Both the position numbers and the translations under genes were made by a program. A stretch of DNA of 64,000 nucleotides, from NCBI GenBank assembly GCA_000181795.3, contig CM012953.1:16846058-16910057 (forward strand). The letters are read 5' to 3'. The stretch comes from Trichinella spiralis (Eukaryota > Nematoda > Enoplea > Trichinellida > Trichinellidae). Shown piece after piece: positions 1 to 12,584 of the stretch. The notes under the pieces are model-generated. The model saw only the letters and a program-made list of their open reading frames with translations. It was not told where the DNA came from and did no database searches. Position 1 is the first letter of the stretch. Each line of letters begins with the position of its first letter.

Positions 1-621
1 AATATTTTTTTAAATATACATGTATGACTAACAGAGAGCTTCTTTTAAGAAAATTTAATATGATTTGAGATAATTTAGGGTTGGGATGACGCAGTAATAC
101 GCATTTAAAGCACCGCTGGCTCAGATTAACCTAAACCATCCCAACCCTTATGTAAAGAATAAACTAATCGCGTAATGACACATATGCGTGTATAGTAAAA
201 AAAACTATTCGTACAATTTTGAGCGCACAAAGCCCTGCTTAGCAACAATGTAACATGTAGAGAACGATAACATGCAATTCTCTCTACATGAGCATCCACG
301 ATGCTTTGCAACCTTCGTTATATATATTCACGTGAATTGGAAAATTAGCTTGGATAGAAATTTTATTTTAAAATCGTAAGGAAGCCAGAAAAATTTGTAT
401 ATTAAATTTGAAAATTTGCAAGATCAACTAAACTAATAAAAAAAGCGGAGATCATACATTCATAGAACTAATTTTTTTTATTCAATGCTATAATGAAAGA
501 GGCAAAAGTGTTTCATTTGTTCATTCATCAGTCCATTAATCCTCTGATGAAAGAATGAATTAATATTAACAACAATAACAATAAGAAACGTATTTCGAAC
601 TAGCGCACAGAAAAACAAGTA
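1..621. other. AT-rich intergenic DNA, 3' flank of RAB3GAP1
   Basis: No convincing coding frame is seen. The stretch is AT-rich and lies downstream of the RAB3GAP1 stop codon, so it should contain that gene's 3' UTR and poly(A) site. A short imperfect inverted repeat sits near 520-570 (tcattcatcagtccattaat and its partner aatgaattaatat). Short open frames here have no recognisable protein features. Confidence 0.6.
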
Positions 622-3600
622 TCAAAAAGAAAAATGTTCTACATCCACATTATATGAGATATAAGCATTCATTGAATCATTTTCCACATCTAAATAAATT
701 CGCTGTGGGCATAAACGTGAAGAAGTGTCATTTTTCGCAAAACCATGTAAAATGTACTGTTGATTGTTTGGTTGCACTCGATTTTTCTGAATAAAATAAA
801 AACCAGATATTTCAGTAATCATAATTAATCCATTACCGTGGATGAAAACTGAAAGAATTTCTCAATAAAACCGTAAAGTGCAGCATCATCGATTTTCGCA
901 TAACCGATGGATACCATTTCTGCTACAATTCGCTTCAAGTTTGGCAAAAGATGTTCTTCTTGTTTTATGCAAAATTTCAAATTTTCAAATATGGAATTAA
1001 ATGCAGCACAGTGTTCGTATAACTTTTCCATTAATCTCAAAAGCTCCTACATAAGCAAGAAAAACAAAAAACCACGTTATTACAGAAGTAGAAAGATGCT
1101 CGATGAAAATTACCAAGTATTCAGGAAGTTTTTTGTTCTTGAAACAAGATTTAAACTGCTGAAATATTTCCGGCATATAATCTCGAAAATGCACTTCACC
1201 ATTATCCGCTAAAATTAAATATTATTACATATACATAAAATAAATCTGAAAACATGTGTCAAAAAGTACAAATTGTATGAAGAAGAAGTGCACGCAAAGC
1301 AACCATTAGACCATATGGTAAAATCAGTTCGTACAACTCATTCCATGTCACTTCAACAAAATAATCAAGAATCTGCAGTAATTATCAAGAGTACATAAAT
1401 AAAGAAAATTCACATAAAATTTTCCAAAGTGAACCGTTACCTTTTTTGCCGTTTTATTGAAATCAAAAATATTCCCTTGTTGACTGATTGGTAACGGGAC
1501 CGCGTTGGTCCACACCAAATACCAACCTTCTTTGTTGCTCATTCTTTCTGATAATTTCCCTGAAACGTGGAATTTCAGCAATAATGAAAAAGAAAAAGTT
1601 TTACAAAAATCAATTATAGCTATAAGCAGATGCACATTCTTTGCCGTTGAATTCAATATCTTTAGGCGAACACCATCGAACAAAATCTTCAAAGCAACAA
1701 TTCAGATTAGCAGCCTGTAAAAAAATCAAAAACAAACAGTCAAAAAACGAAGAATAAAACTAAATAAGAAAATTAAATAACATATACGCATCCACAGATA
1801 ATTAATACACTAACCTTGAATGCTTGCATGTCTGAAAGCAAAAAATTTCTCTGTAATTTATTTAAATCATTCTGCAATCTTTCCTCCTGATTGGCAAAAG
1901 TATGATGATCACCCATTTGCGTATGAAGTTCGCATTCAAATATAAAGTCTGCAAGTCTTGATGACTGTAAATCAAATTCAAAAATAGTGTTAATAATTTA
2001 TATTCACTAATTCATTACTGATAATAATTATACTATTACACTATCAAAGAAATAAAAAACAACAAACAATACTTTGTCTTTTTTGTCCAAAATTATATAC
2101 TCTACAAGAAGTTATTTCATAAAGCACATATCTATTTTATGAGAGCATATTTCCTTAGAATATTACACCTGTTAATTTCATGTACATATACATTAAATGG
2201 CATTTTAAAAATAATTGTTTACATTCGGTTAAACAGTTTGATTCATTGAAATTCATTTACACGCAAAATTGGTTCATAAACGTGCTCTTCTGGATGTTTG
2301 ATCAGCATATTTGTATCATGCGGTTTGAGACGTCCTTCCGGATGCAAGTCACGTCGAACTTCTTCTGCATTTTCATAACAATTAAAAAATTCTGAACTGC
2401 TTTTCGACTGCAGTTCACGCTCTGCACGCATGTTTTGCAAGCAGAAATTTAACATCTATTTGAATAACAAAATAAAACTTAAATGAAATTATCCTAATAG
2501 TGATTCAAATCTCACCTCGAACTTATATTGCAGTGGCCATAAATTATCTTTTTGTGACACGTAAACTTCACTTTAAAAATGAAATTTACTTGATAAAAAG
2601 TAAAACAAAAGGAAATAAAGAATGCAAATTACCTGTCGCAGTTATGTAAAAAATTTATATTACGCATATGGTTAAATAAACGGCAAACAAATTCTTTCCA
2701 AAAGACAGCTACTAATTTTTCATCAATCAACAAGAGACAAAAAATTGCTAATGAAAGTCTTCCAGCTAATCCTTTAGAATTGCTTATAATCTCCTGCAAA
2801 AACGGAAGAGTCATTATAAATGATGTTTACTTACAATTTTTTAATTTATACACACATCGCCTATATCAATTTTCTGTATAGTCGTTTAAATTCATTCAAA
2901 TAAAAACGAGGTGGATAGTTTGAACAAGAAATCTTTTTATAATATTACACTTTAAAATAAAGATAAAATTGTCATTTTACATTCACAAGGGCAAACACAT
3001 ACTTGAACTTCTTTGAACCCAGGAACAAAACTGAATTCACGAGGAAGATCGATGTAATTGTCATTTTCTTTAAAGACAAAAGCTATTTCATATTTGATGA
3101 TTTCATCAAGAACATCATCTGTAATAACAAATCCATAATTGTAGAATCAGAAGTAAGTTACTTAAATTACCAACAATTAAATTTAATTAATTTACAAATA
3201 CAACCATTATAAATAAAATCAAATAAAATAATGAAAAATAAAACATAACCAGAAAATTAATTGAATGCTACCGGTGATGGAAAGCAGAAGAAAATTGTGC
3301 TTGTAACTTCACAATTTTGCTATCAAAAACCCACATTATAAGACTTCATTTCACATTATAACAAACGTTTCACAAAGTAACTAGTCCACCAGTAAGCATA
3401 TGTACACGCATCAAAAAAATACCTCACTTATGCAAACAATGGAATCGATATGGGATATATCTGCTGTTTCTTCGACGCAAGCAGTATGAATGCAAGTTGT
3501 TTAACATAAAGCACTGCACAACTGACCCCTCAAACTTGAGTTCCAAAATAAACGTATCAAAAAAAGTAATAATCAAATCAATAAATTAAACATTCATATT

Positions 3601-5326
3601 CATGATATTCGACTAACAGAAAAATTCATTTCAAAGTTTGAAAAACAAAGCCCACATAATTGCATAATATATACTATAGCAAAAAATATACTGAAATGTG
3701 AAACAACTTTATAAATTTAATATATAAAATACAAATATATAGAATTATATATGAACAATTTTCATACAAACTTACAATGTGAATTAACCAATTCATTGTT
3801 CATTTCAACAGAAGCATTCAAAAAGACAGGCCCATCAGGCATATGTGACGGCGAATGTAAGGCGTAAACTGTTCCATAGATTTTATTTTCAAAAAAATAA
3901 TAATTAAACAAACGATTACTTGGTTTTTCTGGCGACGATGAGCACTTCAAAATTAAATATAAAAATCTGCAATCACGCAAAGCACAACTTGCAGAAAGTC
4001 CATGAATACACTGATATTGACAAACAGACAATGAACGATTTGAACCATTCCACGTGAAAATCATCTCAACTGTGAACCTGTAGGATTGTTCGTTAATTTT
4101 TAAACTAAAACATTCAATGAATATTCAAACATTAAACAAATGAATACTTAATTTACTAAGGAAATGTAAGCTCTTTCACAATTCTGCAATTCAGATCGAA
4201 CATGCAATTTTCTAACCAACAATCAGTGAAAAATACTGTATTCAATTCTGTCACTTGACTGGGCAAACGCACAGAACACAAAGAAAAACCGTGAAACTAT
4301 GCAATAAATTTAAATCTCTGTAAAAATAATTTAAACAACAATACAAAATTACGCACCAATTTTGAAGCAAGAGATTCCACATATTCCATGCATGAGCTGT
4401 CCAATGATTTGGCTATGAATAAAGGTTCAAAATAAGTTCGTGTGTGAAAATTTTGGCAAAATCCCATGCAGCCTTCTTTAGACCACACAAAAAAAGGAAT
4501 TTCACTAGAAACGTATTCATAATAATCAACAAAATAGAATATAATGAATTATTCAAACATTTAAAAAGTAAATCAAACTGAATAAAATACCTTTACCATT
4601 TGATATTTATACATGCAGTAAGAGCAGCAGAAAGTATAACTTTGGAAAAGCTAATGCTTTCATATTCACCTTTCAAAACTGTTTCTGAAACAATTTCCAC
4701 ATATTTTTCGATGCCATAATAACGCACGTATGTATTATTTAAAAAAAATTCAAATCCACTCCTGTCATAAAGAAGATTTTTTATCCTTTCAAATGGATAA
4801 TCAACTTTCGCATTATAAAAAGCCAATTGTTGCGATTTTTCATTTTTAAAATATTTTGAAAAATCATAATAACCAATTTTTAGTTCTTTTCCTTGAAACT
4901 GAACATTGAATGAATTCACCAATCCACTTTGAATCTGTAAATGAAGTTAAATGAACAAGAATTTTCAAATAAGAAAATTACTTTTAAAAATAAACAACTG
5001 ATATCGTTAGCAACATTATTACTATCGTCTAAAAAATTTTACACTGTATTATACAAGAGCAAATTTAATTAAATACTGCAGCATTAAACAATACTACTAC
5101 AAAATTTCCCATTAACATTCAATTCAATAACGTAAGGCAACTTAATTAGTGAAAAATTATATACTATTCTTTCAATATAATTCAACTGTAAACATACGTT
5201 ATCATTTTTCGAAATTATTTCAGAATTCAATTTTTCAATCTTCTCTTCAATGTCACGCGTCAGTTTATCAAAATCTGTTGAACAGTGAAAGTCCTTTATT
5301 TCATAGTATTCCTCCAATGAAGACAT
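622..5326 (-). CDS. RAB3GAP1: Rab3 GTPase-activating protein catalytic subunit
   Basis: Multi-exon gene for the catalytic subunit of Rab3GAP, which works with the non-catalytic subunit RAB3GAP2 as a GAP for Rab3 and a GEF for Rab18 in vesicle and ER-membrane traffic. Order of matches from the N terminus: EEYYEIKDFHCSTDFDKL (4.9-5.3 kb) resembles the vertebrate EVFEITDFTTASEWERF start; VRYYGIEKYVEI (4.7 kb) matches VRWYGLREFVVI; FWKEFVCRLFNHMRNINFL (2.7 kb) matches the LWQEFVLEMRFRWENNFL segment; LHPEGRLKPH (2.3 kb) matches LRPEGRLYQH; LLSDMQAFKAANLNC followed by FEDFVRWCSPKDI (1.6-1.8 kb) matches LLSDMESFKAANPGC..EDFVRWYSPRDY; MSNKEGWYLVWTNAVPLP (1.5 kb) matches the MWVEAWETAKPIPA region. Exon 1 is about 5199-5326 and its donor is gtatgt. 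Exon 2 begins near 4935. The C-terminal exon ends at a TGA at 622. Exon joins beyond these were not all resolved. The protein is probably somewhat shorter than the human one (about 980 residues). Confidence 0.85.
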
Positions 5327-5345
5327 TTCAGCAACAGCCTAAAAT
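5327..5345 (-). promoter_or_regulatory. Splice-acceptor-like site just upstream of the RAB3GAP1 ATG
   Basis: Read on the minus strand, a T-rich tract ends in ttttag at 5339-5344, only 12 bases before the ATG. It could be the acceptor of a 5'-UTR intron or a spliced-leader trans-splice site, as is common in nematodes. The sequence alone cannot tell these apart. Confidence 0.35.
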
Positions 5346-5548
5346 ATTTAAATTTTAAAAAAGTTTTTTACTTCATCATTTACAATAAACAGTGAACATC
5401 AACAGCATACAAAATGCAGCAAATATTGAAAAGAAGCGTTTTGCACCGTGTATTAATTTTCAGGAATAATTAAAATTAGCTATTTTTGCTGAACATTTGC
5501 ACTGACTGCCTTTAAAATACAGAAAAATTTAATTTTTTGCAATACAGT

Positions 5549-5913
5549 TGTAACAAACGTCTCATTTGTTGTAGATTATATTTGTAATTTCAGATGACGG
5601 TAACATCGGATAAGAACTACCGTAAACCGGCTGATACGTGAAGATCAGCAGTAGCCGGTGATGACGTAGTTGTGTTGGTTTTGGACCGCTGGAAAAGTTT
5701 GCTAATCTTCTCTCTCGGTGACTTGGTTCTCACTGTTATTGTTTGCCTCGTTCTTACATTCTCTGTGGTTTCCTGTACTATATGTACTGTTTAATAAACA
5801 GTAATCTTACACATTACGTCTTGTTGTTGACACGTAATGCCTAACACACGCTCATCTGCATCAGAACGCGCCGAAGATAGAAAACCGTTGAAAGCAAAGT
5901 CCGACACGTTACA
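5549..5913 (+). mobile_element. Solo LTR (TGTAAC..GTTACA family, copy C)
   Basis: Fossil LTR of about 365 bp. It starts TGTAACAAACG and ends CACGTTACA, with imperfect 4-base flanks (cagt/cagc). It has a poly(A) signal (aataaac) near 5790 and then an ATG at 5837 opening a short basic reading frame (MPNTRSSASERAEDR) that stays open to the LTR end. It shares overall plan and termini with the copies at 6400-6774 and 22169-22553. It is probably a Ty3/gypsy-type LTR, but no internal region is attached. It lies about 220 bp upstream of the RAB3GAP1 start and may therefore sit in or near its promoter. Confidence 0.55.
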
Positions 5914-6209
5914 CAGCATAATACGTAGCAGTGTGCTTATATTTAATGTTAAAAAATTATTTTACATTTTTAGTTTAAACATAACGCTTAAACGAACCCA
6001 TTTCACACATTGAAATAATATCCAAGTAAATACTCTTCTCGTGTAAGCGGCATAAATATGCCGGTGAATAACAGTATAAAAATGAAGTGTAAGAATTAAA
6101 AATGTAACTTAATTAACTATGAAATAATTCGACGAAAGTAACTTAAAATTAAATTATAGTAGAATAAAACAATGATTTTACAAGCAAGATACCAGTTAAA
6201 TGATTATTG
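5914..6209. other. AT-rich spacer between solo LTR and BEL element
   Basis: Plain AT-rich host sequence with no open frame of interest. It ends in the pentamer tattg (6205-6209), which is the left target-site duplication of the BEL element. Confidence 0.6.
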
Positions 6210-6948
6210 TGTTGGAAACGGAAGGTACAGTAATCCCAGTACCTGAAGATCAACAGTGCGGCATTTTATCGGAACGGCATTTGCCACCGATCAACACATT
6301 AAGATTTTACGCATCTTATCGTGTGCGAGCGCGTGATGAAGTGTAGTGCGAGCATCGCAGACGAAACTACGATCTGAACGTGCGACCCTCATTCGTTGGT
6401 GTAACGAGTCGCTCCCTTGAACAAGCTCGTTAACTTCCTCCACCGTGTTATTGGCGAGTCCATCGCTATTTGGCGACGGGCCGGTATTGACTGGTGCATT
6501 TCCCTTTCGCTCAGTCTCGCGCTTTCCTGATGGCATTGCGACAACAAAAGAACAAGCAATGAGTATATACTTTATTAGACAATCGGAAACCAGGATCGAC
6601 GACGATGTAAAACACAAGCACACACTCTTGGCAACTTGCCAACACTCTTGTAAACAACCCTTACCGTACTGCTCTTCCGATCTTCATGTATTATTCTTCA
6701 TACTGTAGCTTCAGTGTTCTTCGCCTTCATTTTCTGCAGGAAAGATCTCATTAGTTCGGTCCGTGTCCGCTGCATTGGTATCGAGTCTGTCTCGTCCTTA
6801 ATCACAATAAAGTTTGAGCATCAACTTGTGATTGTTTTCATTGCATCGACCACGGCTCTTCGGTTCTGCTGTGTGTCAATCCGAACTGCGCGCTGAAAAT
6901 CATTAAGAATACAGTCCACTGCCAGTTGGCATATTTGCGTCGCCAACA
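6210..6948 (+). repeat. 5' LTR of the BEL/Pao element, with nested insertion
   Basis: Starts TGTTGGAAACGG and ends GTCGCCAACA. It matches the 3' LTR along its whole length except for the inserted block at 6400-6774. The poly(A) signal aataaag lies in the second half. Confidence 0.92.
6400..6774 (-). mobile_element. Solo LTR (TG..CA, copy A) inserted in the BEL 5' LTR
   Basis: Absent from the 3' LTR, so it is a clean insertion of 375 bp. It has TG..CA ends and a 4-base target duplication (ttgg at 6396-6399 and 6775-6778). On the minus strand it reads TGCAGCGGAC to ACTCGTTACA, with a poly(A) signal (aataaag) and then an ATG at 6536 whose frame (MPSGKRETERKGNAPVN) remains open to the LTR end. 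It is closely related to the copy at 22169-22553, which shares the same frame. It must be younger than the BEL element that hosts it. Confidence 0.85.
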
Positions 6949-6950
6949 TT

Positions 6951-6975
6951 TGGTCCTCCGAGCCGGAGTCGAACC
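6951..6975 (+). other. Primer binding site, tRNA-Tyr-like
   Basis: TGGTCCTCCGAGCCGGAGTC follows the 5' LTR after two bases and continues GAACC. Its reverse complement has the form of a tRNA 3' end (GGTTCGACTCC.. ending GGAGGA-CCA), closest to the T arm and acceptor of tRNA-Tyr as I remember it. The match to a tRNA is clear; the amino-acid identity is an inference. Confidence 0.6.
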
Positions 6976-6979
6976 AGCG

Positions 6980-9900
6980 ACCTATGGATAGAACGACTGA
7001 AGCAGTCATGTCGACTAGAGTAAGAGAAAATTCGAAGAAGCTGATCATCTGCAAGGAACGCCTGAATCGGCTCTTTGAAGAGCTTGATCAGTTGTGCGTA
7101 GGACCAGTGGAAGTCTTGGAAATCGAAGATCGAGAGACTTTACCGGGAGACAGACGCTCTTCAGGTGGAGTTCGAATTAAGCCTTGAAGAGGAAGAACGA
7201 AGGATGGCGGAAGAAGACTGGTCAAAGTATCGGAAAGGATTCAGAGAGCGCAAAGTCCGAGCGCTGGCTCTGATGCAGTCGAAGGGGAGTGATTATCCCG
7301 CACGACTGGATGACCAGGGAATTGCGTTAAGATCAGGACCTGAAATGGTGCCGGCTACGACCTCTATCCATGAACTTGCAGCACGACTGCCGAGATGCGA
7401 TCTGCCCAAGTTCAGCGGAGACTTCACGGAGTTTCGTGCGTTTTGGGACCAGTTTGATTATCGCGTCCATCAGCGAAAAGACTTGTCCAACGCAGCGAAA
7501 CTGACCTACCTCCGTGGCTGCTTAACCGGCAAAGCAGCGGATGTAATCAGCAGCCTATCTAGCAGCAATGCTGATATGAGGTGGCATTGAATCGCCTGCG
7601 CGAAGAATTCGATCGACCGGCCAAGGCGATCCGGCGTCAAATCAAGAAACTCGTGCAAGCGCCACATAAGGACGTAGGTCTGCGCTCACAATACGACCAT
7701 CTGAGACGGACAATCGACGCATTGACTGCTCTGGGCAAGGATCCAAGGAAAGGTGGTCTACGAGAAGGTGAGCTGTCCGCAGCTGAGATCACGATTGCAA
7801 TCAGTCGTGATCGCCTTCCGACACCGGTTCGGATCAAGTGGGATGAAAAAACGAAGGCGAATGAAACGATGGCCGTTGACTTGTCGGAATACCTGCAATT
7901 CATGGGAGAACAAGCTCAACTCTTGGAAGAGTCGCGGTCAGATAGATCAGAACTCGCCAAGCCCACAAAGCCCGACGCCAAACGTCGAAACAGCCCTCCC
8001 AGGCGAAAGCACGACGGTGCGGCGTTTCTCCATACTGTCGTTGCAGATCGGTTCGACGTGTGCGAAGAATCGCCACGAACGACAGAGACATCAGAGTTGG
8101 GACGACCAACGCGTCAAGCGAAGACGAGGACGGCACAATGGGTTGGTCGGTGTTTCTACTGCCAGAAGCATGGGCATATCAAAAGGAATTGCCCGGATCG
8201 GATGGGTCACCCTGCCACATCTGGCAGGTCGACATCCGGGGAGTGCAACTCTGATCACTCTTGACCGAAGGCAGGCAAGGAGAGGAACCAAAGAAGGCCC
8301 AGGTGAACATTGCTACCACTGAGCACGGCTGGAGTCGTTTACAGGTGATTAAGGCTGTAGCTTACGGTGCCCACGGGCGGAAACGCTTGGTCAACTGCTT
8401 GTTCGACACCGGAGGTGAGCGATCTCTGGTGCGACAAGACGTCGCAGACGAGCTCAAGTTGGCAGGTGAAATTCACCCAATTTCTTTCTGCGTGGCTCGA
8501 GAATCAGCTGCCAAACATCCAGGTTGGTTCGCCTTTGGCTCAGCCCTGTCAGCGGAGAACACGCTGGGGAAAGGTACGAACTGGAAGCGATGACAGCCCC
8601 GGTACTCTGCGAAGATCTTTGGCAGACACCAGTGTCTCCAGAGGATTGGCCTCATCTCCAGAATCTGAACCTGACGAGGGAGGTCGGAGAACTGACACCA
8701 GTCCATGTCATCATCGGATTGGACAGCTATTTCCGCTTCCTTGGAAGGCAGGTGATCCGTGGTGGAGATGGTGACCCGGTAGCCGTGGAGACCCGGTTCG
8801 GATGGATAATCTGCGGTCCGGCGGCATTATCAAGGGAACGGGAATACAGAGTCCACTGTATCAGAACGGATGACAGTCTGAATGCAGCCCTCCGGAAGTT
8901 CTGGGAGTTGGAAGCAATTGGCATCCTCCCTCCGGAGACTGAGTCCGGTCAGACTGAGATGGAGCGGCGATTCAAAGAATCCCTATCCTTTGACGGAAAC
9001 CGGTACTCAGTGGGACTGCTGTGGAAACCTGGCATGGCCAGCTTGCCGAAGAACTACGCCACGGCAATTCGGCGATACCGATCCCTGGAAAAACGGCTGA
9101 GCAGAGATTCCGGACTTGACGAAGACTACACGACTGTCATGCAGTCGTACTTTGACAACGGATGGGCTGAGGAAGCACCGGCATCAAAGACGCCTGGAAA
9201 AACGTGGTACCTGCCTCACCATGCTGTGTACCAGCAAGGCACCACGGGTCGGAAATGTCGAATATTGTTCGACGGTTCGGCGGTGCACCGAGGAACCTCG
9301 CTGAACGATCAGTTGGAGTCCGGACCGAATCTCCACGTCGATCTGATGGGAATCCTGCTGCGTTTTCGTCGCTTCCGGGTCGGAGTACAGGCAGACATCG
9401 AGAAGATGTATCTGCAGGTGGGTCTTCATCCGGAAGACCGGGACGCATGTAGGTTCCTTTGGAGAGGCGCTAGAGGAGGAAAGGCTCCAAGGGAGTATCG
9501 GTTGAAGCAAGTGTGCTTCAGGCTGACTTGCTCGCCGTTCCTCGCTATTCAGACCATCCGGACGCATGCCGAGAAGAGTCAGCATGCGGGTGACAAGACG
9601 GCCAGATTGATCACCTCGAACATGTATGTCGACGACCTCGTCCTCAGTTGCGACAGCATCGAAGTGGCGAAGAAGTTGGTACAGGAGTCAAAGAGTCTGT
9701 TCGGAAAGGGTGGATTCAATCTGACTGGGTTCGTCAGTAATTGCTCCAGTGTCGTGGGATACGACGGAGCACTGCCTTTCGGAAAGGATCCGAAGCCGGC
9801 AGGTCGACTTTGGAAGACGCTAGGCGTCTTGTGGGATACAAAGTCGGATCAACTCTCATTCCGGCAGCTGAAAATCGACGCGGAGGCACAGGACACCAAG

Positions 9901-12200
9901 AGGACTCTTCTGAGCCTGGCTGCAACAATCTTCGATCCGCTCGGGTATTTGACACCATTTACCGTTCGGGCGAAGATGTTGCTCCAGTTGCTGTGGCAGG
10001 AGGGAACCTCTTGGGATGACCCGTTGCCGGTTCCAGTCGCGGCTGTGTGGAGGAACTGGAAAGGTGAGCTCGCTGATCTGTCTCAAGTCAGCATCGATCG
10101 GGCTTGCATTCAATGCTCGCTCATGGAAGTGGCCTATATGGACCTCCATGGTTTCGCCGACGCGTCTGGCAGCGCGTACGGGGCCGTAGTTTACTTGCGT
10201 TTGGTGCATGGGAACGGCAAGGTGGAAGTCCGGTTCATCGCTGCGAAGTCTAGGGTGGCACCGATAAAGAAGTTGGGTCTGCCCAGGTTGGAACTGATGG
10301 CAGCTCTACTTTGTGCTCGCTTGGTTTCCTATGTGAAACGGGAAGCAGACTTACCGATCAGGAGCTGCTTCTGCTGGAGCGACAGTTCAATGGCCCTGTG
10401 CTGGATACGAAGCGACGCGCAGCGATGGAAGCCGTTCGTCTCGAATCGGGTGCGAGAAATCCAGGAGATCATTTCCCCTGATTCGTGGCGGTATTGCCCA
10501 ACGCAAGACAACCCGGCGGATTTAGCGAGCAGAGGATGCCCTCTTTCTAAGTTGGCAGCTGGAAGCCTGTGGCACTCAGGACCCAGGTGGCTCCAGCTGA
10601 ATGAGGGTGCGTGGCCAAGGTTGAAGATCGGCCACGGGAAGACTCCAGAAAACATGGCGTTGGAAAGCCGAAAAACGGCTTTAGTCATGACCGCCTCAGT
10701 GAAATTTGACCTTTGGTCGGTCATGGATGTGGCGCGGTACAGCAGCTATGGAAGGTTGGTACGGGTCACTGCGTGGTGCCTGCGGTTCATCTACAATGCA
10801 AGATTGCCAATGGAGCTGCGACGAAAGGCCCGTGGCCTGACCGTGCCTGAGTTGCGGGAAGCTGAGAAAACTTGGATCAGGCAAGTCCAAGTGAGCGCAT
10901 ACGGACCAGGGAGTCACCGCAGGAAGGATCTCCAGCAGTTCAATCCCTACTTGGACGAAGCTGGAATCTTGCGCGTGGGTGGTCGTCTGGCTTTCTCTGA
11001 GTTGCCTCGAGAAACCAGGAATCCGATGCTACTCCCACACGGTGACGGAGTAGTGAAGCTGCTGATTCAGCAGGTCCATGAGCAACAGCTGCACGCTGGA
11101 ATAGACCAAACTCTGGCCGCGACTCGGAAAAGGTTCTGGATCACCAGGGGAAGAAGCGCGGTTAAGGAGGTGGTGAGGAAATGCGTGGTCTGTCGACGGG
11201 TGACTGCGAGGCCATTTGAACAACAAATGGCTGAACTGCCACCGGAAAGAACGGAGCCAGTCGGGCCCTTCGTACACGTCGGCGTGGACTTTGCCGGACC
11301 CATTATGGCGAGGTGTGACGGCAAAACGTTGACGTTGGTCAAAATGTACGTGTGCATTTTCACGTGCATGGTTGTGAGGGCCATCCATCTGGAACTGGTT
11401 CCAGACATGACGGTGGACAGCTTTTTGAGAGCGCTGCGGCGGTTCATCTCTCGAAGAGGTCGTCCCCGGCTGCTGCAGTCGGATAATTTCCAAACGTTCC
11501 ATTTGGCCAGTCGGTTCCTAAAGCCGTTGTGCAACAGCTGCGACTGGAAGGTGGTCCAAGACCATCTGGCCAAGAAAGGAATCGAATGGAAATTTATCAC
11601 GGAACGAGCTCCGTGGTGCGGCGGTTATTGGGAGCGTTTGGTCAGATCGATCAAGGTAGCGCTCAGTAAAGTCCTTGGGCGGTGTCACGCGAAGCCTGAC
11701 GAACTTCGCACGGTACTGTGCGAGATTGAAGCAAGGATCAATGACCGTCCGCTGACGATTGTAAGCGACAGGCCGGATGATCAGCTGGCGCTGACGCCGG
11801 CTCATTTCCTGATTGGTCGGGAACTCTCGTCGCTGCCTGACAGAGACTGCGACGGCAAGCAGGTGCAAGGCGACAACCGAGTTTTGTCTCGGTTGCACCG
11901 GAGATGGCGGTACCAAAGGAAGCTGGTCAACCATCTATGGACACGCTGGAAGCGGGAATATCTCGTGACGCTTTCGTCTCGAGGGAAGTGGCGCAAAGTG
12001 CAGGAAAGGCCGCGGATTGGCGATGTGGTATTAATCATCGAACCAAACATTCCCCGGAGCCGGGCACCGTTTGGAAGAATCGTGGAGCTGTTTTGTTCAC
12101 GCGATGGTATGGCTCGATCAGCCAAGCTCCAAACGGCTCGCGGCCTGGTAACCAGGTCGGTGCGTTCTCTGGTGCTGCTGGAACCAGGAGCGGATTGATG
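6980..12200 (+). pseudogene. BEL/Pao gag-pol coding region (fossil)
   Basis: Approximate order: gag-like helical region (about 7.0-8.1 kb, with RFDRP- and ALTALGKDPR-type motifs shared with the other BEL copies here); CCHC zinc knuckle (CFYCQKHGHIKRNCP) near 8.15 kb; retropepsin (LFDTGGERSLV) near 8.4 kb; reverse transcriptase with the YVDDLV box near 9.6 kb; RNase H with GFADAS near 10.15 kb and the SDSSMALCWI segment near 10.4 kb; integrase zinc finger and catalytic core (10.9-11.9 kb, GVDFAGP and LQSDN). This order and the Pao-type peptidase place it in BEL/Pao. It is broken in about two or three places toward the gag end. Confidence 0.88.
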
Positions 12201-12224
12201 GACTTTGTCCATCGGGGGGGAAGC

Positions 12225-12584
12225 TGTTGGAAACGGAAGGTACAGTAATCCCAGTACCTGAAGATCAACAGTGCGGCATTTTATCGGAACGGCATTTGCC
12301 ACCGATCAACACATTAAGATTTTACGCATCTTATCGTGTGCGAGCGCGTGATAAAGTGGAGTGCGAGCATCGCAGACGAAACTACGATCTGAACGTGCGA
12401 CCCTCATTCGTTGGTATCGAGTCTGTCTCGTCCTTAATCACAATAAAGTTTGAGCATCAACTTGTGATTGTTTTCATTGCATCGACCATGGCTCTTCGGC
12501 TCTGCTGTGTGTCAATCCGAACTGCGCGCTGAAAATCATTAAGAATACAGTCCACTGCCAGTTGGCATATTTGCGTCGCCAACA
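12225..12584 (+). repeat. 3' LTR of the BEL/Pao element
   Basis: A 360-bp copy of the 5' LTR without the nested insertion. It follows a purine-rich tract (tcggggggga) and is followed by the target duplication tattg. Confidence 0.93.

Larger units (their letters stand above)
6210..12584 (+). mobile_element. BEL/Pao LTR retrotransposon, nearly whole, young
   Basis: A complete LTR-to-LTR element of about 6.4 kb flanked by a 5-base target duplication (tattg at 6205-6209 and 12585-12589). The LTRs begin TGTTGG and end CAACA. The 3' LTR is 360 bp. The 5' LTR is the same 360 bp plus a 375-bp solo LTR insertion and its 4-base target duplication. By eye the two LTRs differ at 4 of 360 positions, so insertion was recent. 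A tRNA-type primer site follows the 5' LTR. The coding region carries gag, aspartic protease, reverse transcriptase, RNase H and integrase in BEL/Pao order. The gag-protease part shows about two or three breaks; the rest of pol looks open. The element is far more GC-rich than the host sequence around it. Confidence 0.93.

Noticed and set aside
5549-5913. Reading the 5.5-5.9 kb block as a host promoter or first exon of RAB3GAP1
   Set aside because: It has LTR-like ends, a poly(A) signal and a frame matching two other dispersed LTR copies. It points away from the gene.
6291-6623. A 110-codon frame in the BEL 5' LTR as a host gene
   Set aside because: Its conserved part is the short frame inside the nested solo LTR; the rest runs into BEL LTR sequence and has no family match.
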